From: CAVQND01 sp964653485
Lineage (GTDB): Bacteria; Verrucomicrobiota; Verrucomicrobiia; Limisphaerales; UBA8199
Length of the DNA: 64,000 nt
Direction of reading: 5' to 3'
NCBI GenBank assembly: GCA_964653485.1
Contig: CAZZFF010000020.1
Span: forward strand, 3,314-67,313
The notes under the pieces are model-generated. The model had not been told where the DNA came from and ran no database searches. It saw only the letters and a program-made list of their open reading frames with translations. Position 1 is the stretch's first letter, and each line of letters starts with the position of its first letter. This document shows positions 61,544 to 64,000 of the stretch, one piece after another. Position numbers and translations under genes: made by a program.

Positions 61544-62872
61544 ATGAAGAACGAGGAACGAGTAGAATTTGTAAACAATCGCCTTTTCCCCAGCGGGCGG
61601 AAAGGCGAAGTGCAGCCGGAAAATAATATAATCGAGACGGTCGGTCTCAACGGTCATACAATCGAAATTAGGCGCTACCAACTCGGCAGCCGGGTCGAGT
61701 TTCGCTTCCCGTGGCGTGATCCACAGGGCAAGCGCCACTTCAAGTGTTGCCGGTCTTTGGAGGAGGCCAAGCAGGCAGCCGAGGACTGCTGCCCCGATAC
61801 CCGGAAGGAGAACGTTGCGCCCGCAGCGGGGACCAACAAGATGCCGCCGCTCACGCCGGAACAACTGGTCGCAGCAGCCCGGCTGTTGGGCGTCGATCCG
61901 GCTGCCGTCCAGAAGTTTGACCTGACGCTCAACCAAGTCTGCGACGAATACCTTGAGGCCCAGAAAGGAAAGCTCGACCGTGGAGAAATCCGCCCGGAAA
62001 GCTACCGGGAGGTAAAAAGCCGCATTCCCGACGTGAAAGATCTTCTGGGAAAGCTCAAGATGTGCGAGCTGACCGTCGAGCGCATGGACAAAGCCTACAA
62101 GACGATCAAATTGTCCGCACGCACGATCAGCAACGTTCGCGATCACTTGGGCGCGGTTTTGCGTTGGGCAACGAATCGAAGGAAGGCCCCGGACGGCGTG
62201 CTCAAGGACTTTGCCGCCATGTCGGTGACGGGGTCTCGCAAAAAGGACAACGAGAAAATCGCACCCTTTATGCGCCCGGAAATCGTCGCGCTGTTGGACG
62301 AGGCCATGGCCAACAAATTCGACCCTACGAAGACGAATTTCAGGATGGTGGCCGTAATAGCGTTGCAGGCGTTCGCTGGCTTCCGCGCCGCCGAGGCGTG
62401 CCGACTGCCCTGGGACCAGATCAACCTGGGCACCGGTATCATCCGGGCGACGGCGAACATCACCAAGACCAAGCAGGCCCGCACCATTGAGATCCCATCC
62501 TGTTTGCGCCTCTGGCTTGAGCAGGTCCCGCACCAGGATCGGCAAGGGGCCGTATTTACGCTGGGCGGCTACTCGAAGGCGCGGGGTCGGTTGGCGCGAA
62601 GGGTGGAACGTAAGCTGGAGGGATTCCGCTGGCGGAGCAATGGGCTGCGGCAAGCCTTCATCGCGAACTATATTGCGTTCAAGGACTCGATCTCGGAGAC
62701 GGCCTACCATGCGGGCACGAGCGAGCGGAAGATCAGGGACAATTACTGGCGGTTGGTCAGCAAGGCGGACGCGGTCGGCTACTTTAGCATCGTGCCGCCA
62801 GCGGATTCCGCAGCAGCGAGCAGCACCGGCGCTGGGTCTTCCGCGCCAGCCGCCAGCAGCGCGAAGATCTGA
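61544..62872 (+). CDS. Tyrosine-type site-specific recombinase (integrase)
   Basis: A 442-residue phage-type integrase. An N-terminal DNA-binding region (1-120) precedes a core-binding SAM-like domain (about 125-215) and the catalytic domain. Conserved residues are R281 in AGFRAAEACRLPW, a Lys near 308-310, R369 in WRSNGLRQAF, H389 in YHAGTSERK and the nucleophile Y401 in RDNYW. The first His of the usual HxxR box is replaced by Asn (N366), a known variation. Adjacent tRNA-Gly remnant and GTTAG repeats support a role as the integrase of a genomic island that extends to the right. The C-terminal tail (Ala/Ser-rich) is unusual. Confidence 0.9.
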   Translation: MKNEERVEFVNNRLFPSGRKGEVQPENNIIETVGLNGHTIEIRRYQLGSRVEFRFPWRDPQGKRHFKCCRSLEEAKQAAEDCCPDTRKENVAPAAGTNKMPPLTPEQLVAAARLLGVDPAAVQKFDLTLNQVCDEYLEAQKGKLDRGEIRPESYREVKSRIPDVKDLLGKLKMCELTVERMDKAYKTIKLSARTISNVRDHLGAVLRWATNRRKAPDGVLKDFAAMSVTGSRKKDNEKIAPFMRPEIVALLDEAMANKFDPTKTNFRMVAVIALQAFAGFRAAEACRLPWDQINLGTGIIRATANITKTKQARTIEIPSCLRLWLEQVPHQDRQGAVFTLGGYSKARGRLARRVERKLEGFRWRSNGLRQAFIANYIAFKDSISETAYHAGTSERKIRDNYWRLVSKADAVGYFSIVPPADSAAASSTGAGSSAPAASSAKI

Positions 62873-64000
62873 TTGGAGCCAATCCCTCCTCGCCATGGAC
62901 CCTTTGGCGGAGCTATCCGATTTTGAGGTCACCCGTAATGACCATCCCAAGTGCCGCGCCACGGCGCTCCTGCGCACCACGAGCGCGTTGCTGGTGGTCT
63001 CAGCCGCGTTCTCGGCGACCGCGCCGATGAATGACGGCGGGATGTGCTGGCCTCGCATGTGGAAGTCATTATCTATTGACCTCCCAGCCGAGTCCCCGTC
63101 GCCCTGACCGAAAGGCCGTTGGTGAGCGGGACTGACACCGACTTTTGCCGACGCCGCTTGCACCCGGTCATGTGGACCAGGGTTGCAGGTCAAGAGGATA
63201 TGTCGGTGCGGCAGTCGGCCTCTACAAGAGAAAAACCCGCGCTTCCATCTCGCCCAAGACCCGCCGAGTGTAATCGTGCGGTTTGACCGTGGGCTGGCCA
63301 TCGCCTGAACGAGGTCCGGGAGATAGAAACCGCGTCGTCAAGGTCATTTGCGTGTCCGACCCGTGGGCCAGACCGGTCGCACCAGCAGACGGCGGCGGCT
63401 CCTGAACCGAGGCCCGCTAATCGGTTCATCTTGACGGTCCTCGCTGGCAACCAGACCCGTCAACTCGTGGGTCGTCACCCCGCGCCCGACCAGGTCCCTG
63501 GCGGCAGCCCCAGACCTACCAGAAGACCGGCACAGCGCCGGACGTGTTGGGAGACGCCCGTCATCTGCCCATGCCGCCAGCCAATGGTCCCCGTTTTGAC
63601 CGTGAGTCAATGGGCTTCATGTAGTAGGCGTCAGCCTTGAGTCCTTCGCCGCCGCCGACGCCCACCACGAGCGCGTTGCCGGTGGTCCCGGCCACGTTCG
63701 GTTGGACTGCGGTCCTCGAACGGGGGCGGATGCCATGACCTCGCCGGTGGAAACTGTTACCGTATTGACCTCCAGCCACGTCAGCGCCTTCACCGGCAGG
63801 CTGTGAATGATCCTGACCAAACCAAGCGTCTGTGCCTGTCGGTGACAATTCTTGATAGCAGAACCGTCTTGACCGCATTCGGGGGTCTTGCGGCCCCAAT
63901 CAGGTCAAGTGGGATAGTGCTTCCGCAAGTTGCGTCAACAGGTTTGGTGCAACTGCGCCCCGTGAGTGGGGGGGGTGCATCTGGCGTTTGGACAGCATCA
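62873..64000. other. Accessory stretch without an intact gene, with an imperfect duplication
   Basis: No gene could be supported in the last 1.1 kb. Minus-strand frames contain short protein-like stretches, for example ETTSNALVV near 62975-63019 and GTTGNALVVGVGGGEG near 63640-63707, but no frame is long or continuous. A 45-bp block starting CACCACGAGCGCGTTG at 62975 recurs at 63663 with about 80 percent identity, giving these related peptides. It looks like decayed repeats of a gene carried by the integrated element. Confidence 0.5.

Noticed and set aside
61505..63301. Minus-strand 598-codon frame over the integrase and downstream stretch
   Set aside because: The main part is antisense to an integrase with all catalytic residues; only the upstream end has protein-like sequence, treated as decayed repeats.

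Overview
The window is a GC-rich bacterial chromosome segment, with GC judged by eye rather than computed. It most resembles Verrucomicrobiota of the Pedosphaera/Limisphaerales type. The reasons are a Planctomycete/Verrucomicrobium-type cytochrome c domain, Tat-exported Gfo/Idh and TIM-barrel sugar proteins, GH92 and GH20 glycosidases, a beta-propeller hybrid-type sensor kinase with a NarL regulator, an ECF sigma/VWA/giant-protein locus, and dispersed tandem repeats of the heptamer ATTTCGG. The taxonomic call is inference; there is no rRNA in the window.

Layout. 1-9.8 kb: a 5'-truncated GH92 mannosidase, a 1353-residue secreted glycosidase-like protein with a triplicated domain, thioredoxin reductase, a secreted unknown, a secreted cytochrome c-like protein and a Tat-exported TIM-barrel protein. 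9.8-14.1 kb looks like an accessory patch: a palindromic intergenic element, a relatively AT-rich GDP-fucose-synthase-like epimerase, and a compact type II restriction-modification system of the BsuBI/PstI type (small HTH protein, N6-adenine methylase, endonuclease). 14.2-27.6 kb: GH20 glycosidase, HEAT-repeat protein, tRNA-Phe, a second Tat TIM-barrel protein, lipid kinase, O-methyltransferase, a LolC/LolD-type ABC pair, Gfo/Idh oxidoreductase, ApbE flavin transferase and a rhomboid protease. 27.6-36.9 kb (minus strand): one tightly packed set of HAD-UbiA prenyltransferase, GMC oxidoreductase, acyl-CoA synthetase, sensor kinase, response regulator and PagL-like lipid A deacylase.

36.9-38.0 kb carries a two-gene Panacea toxin-antitoxin-like pair. 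39.2-49.3 kb (minus strand) is an ECF sigma factor, a membrane-anchored VWA protein with an anti-sigma-like layout, and a 2185-residue envelope protein built from two homologous halves. 49.5-52.6 kb holds an SMP-30-family protein and gatA, whose stop codon overlaps the start of a nucleotidyltransferase-fold gene. 52.8-58.6 kb has an orphan ParD-like antitoxin and a YbhGFSR-type ABC exporter (HlyD, double ATPase, two permeases). 58.6-61.2 kb: queG-aroK, dedA and a small Cys-rich secreted peptide. 61.4 kb to the end is the edge of an integrated element: a 25-bp tRNA-Gly 3'-end copy, a cluster of five GTTAG repeats, a tyrosine recombinase, and about 1.1 kb with no intact gene.

The points most worth a second look are the sigma/VWA/giant duplicated protein locus, the Panacea pair with its untyped candidate toxin, the triplicated glycosidase, the ATTTCGG heptamer arrays (one is read through as the tail of the HlyD protein), and the att-like tRNA-Gly fragment with GTTAG repeats.
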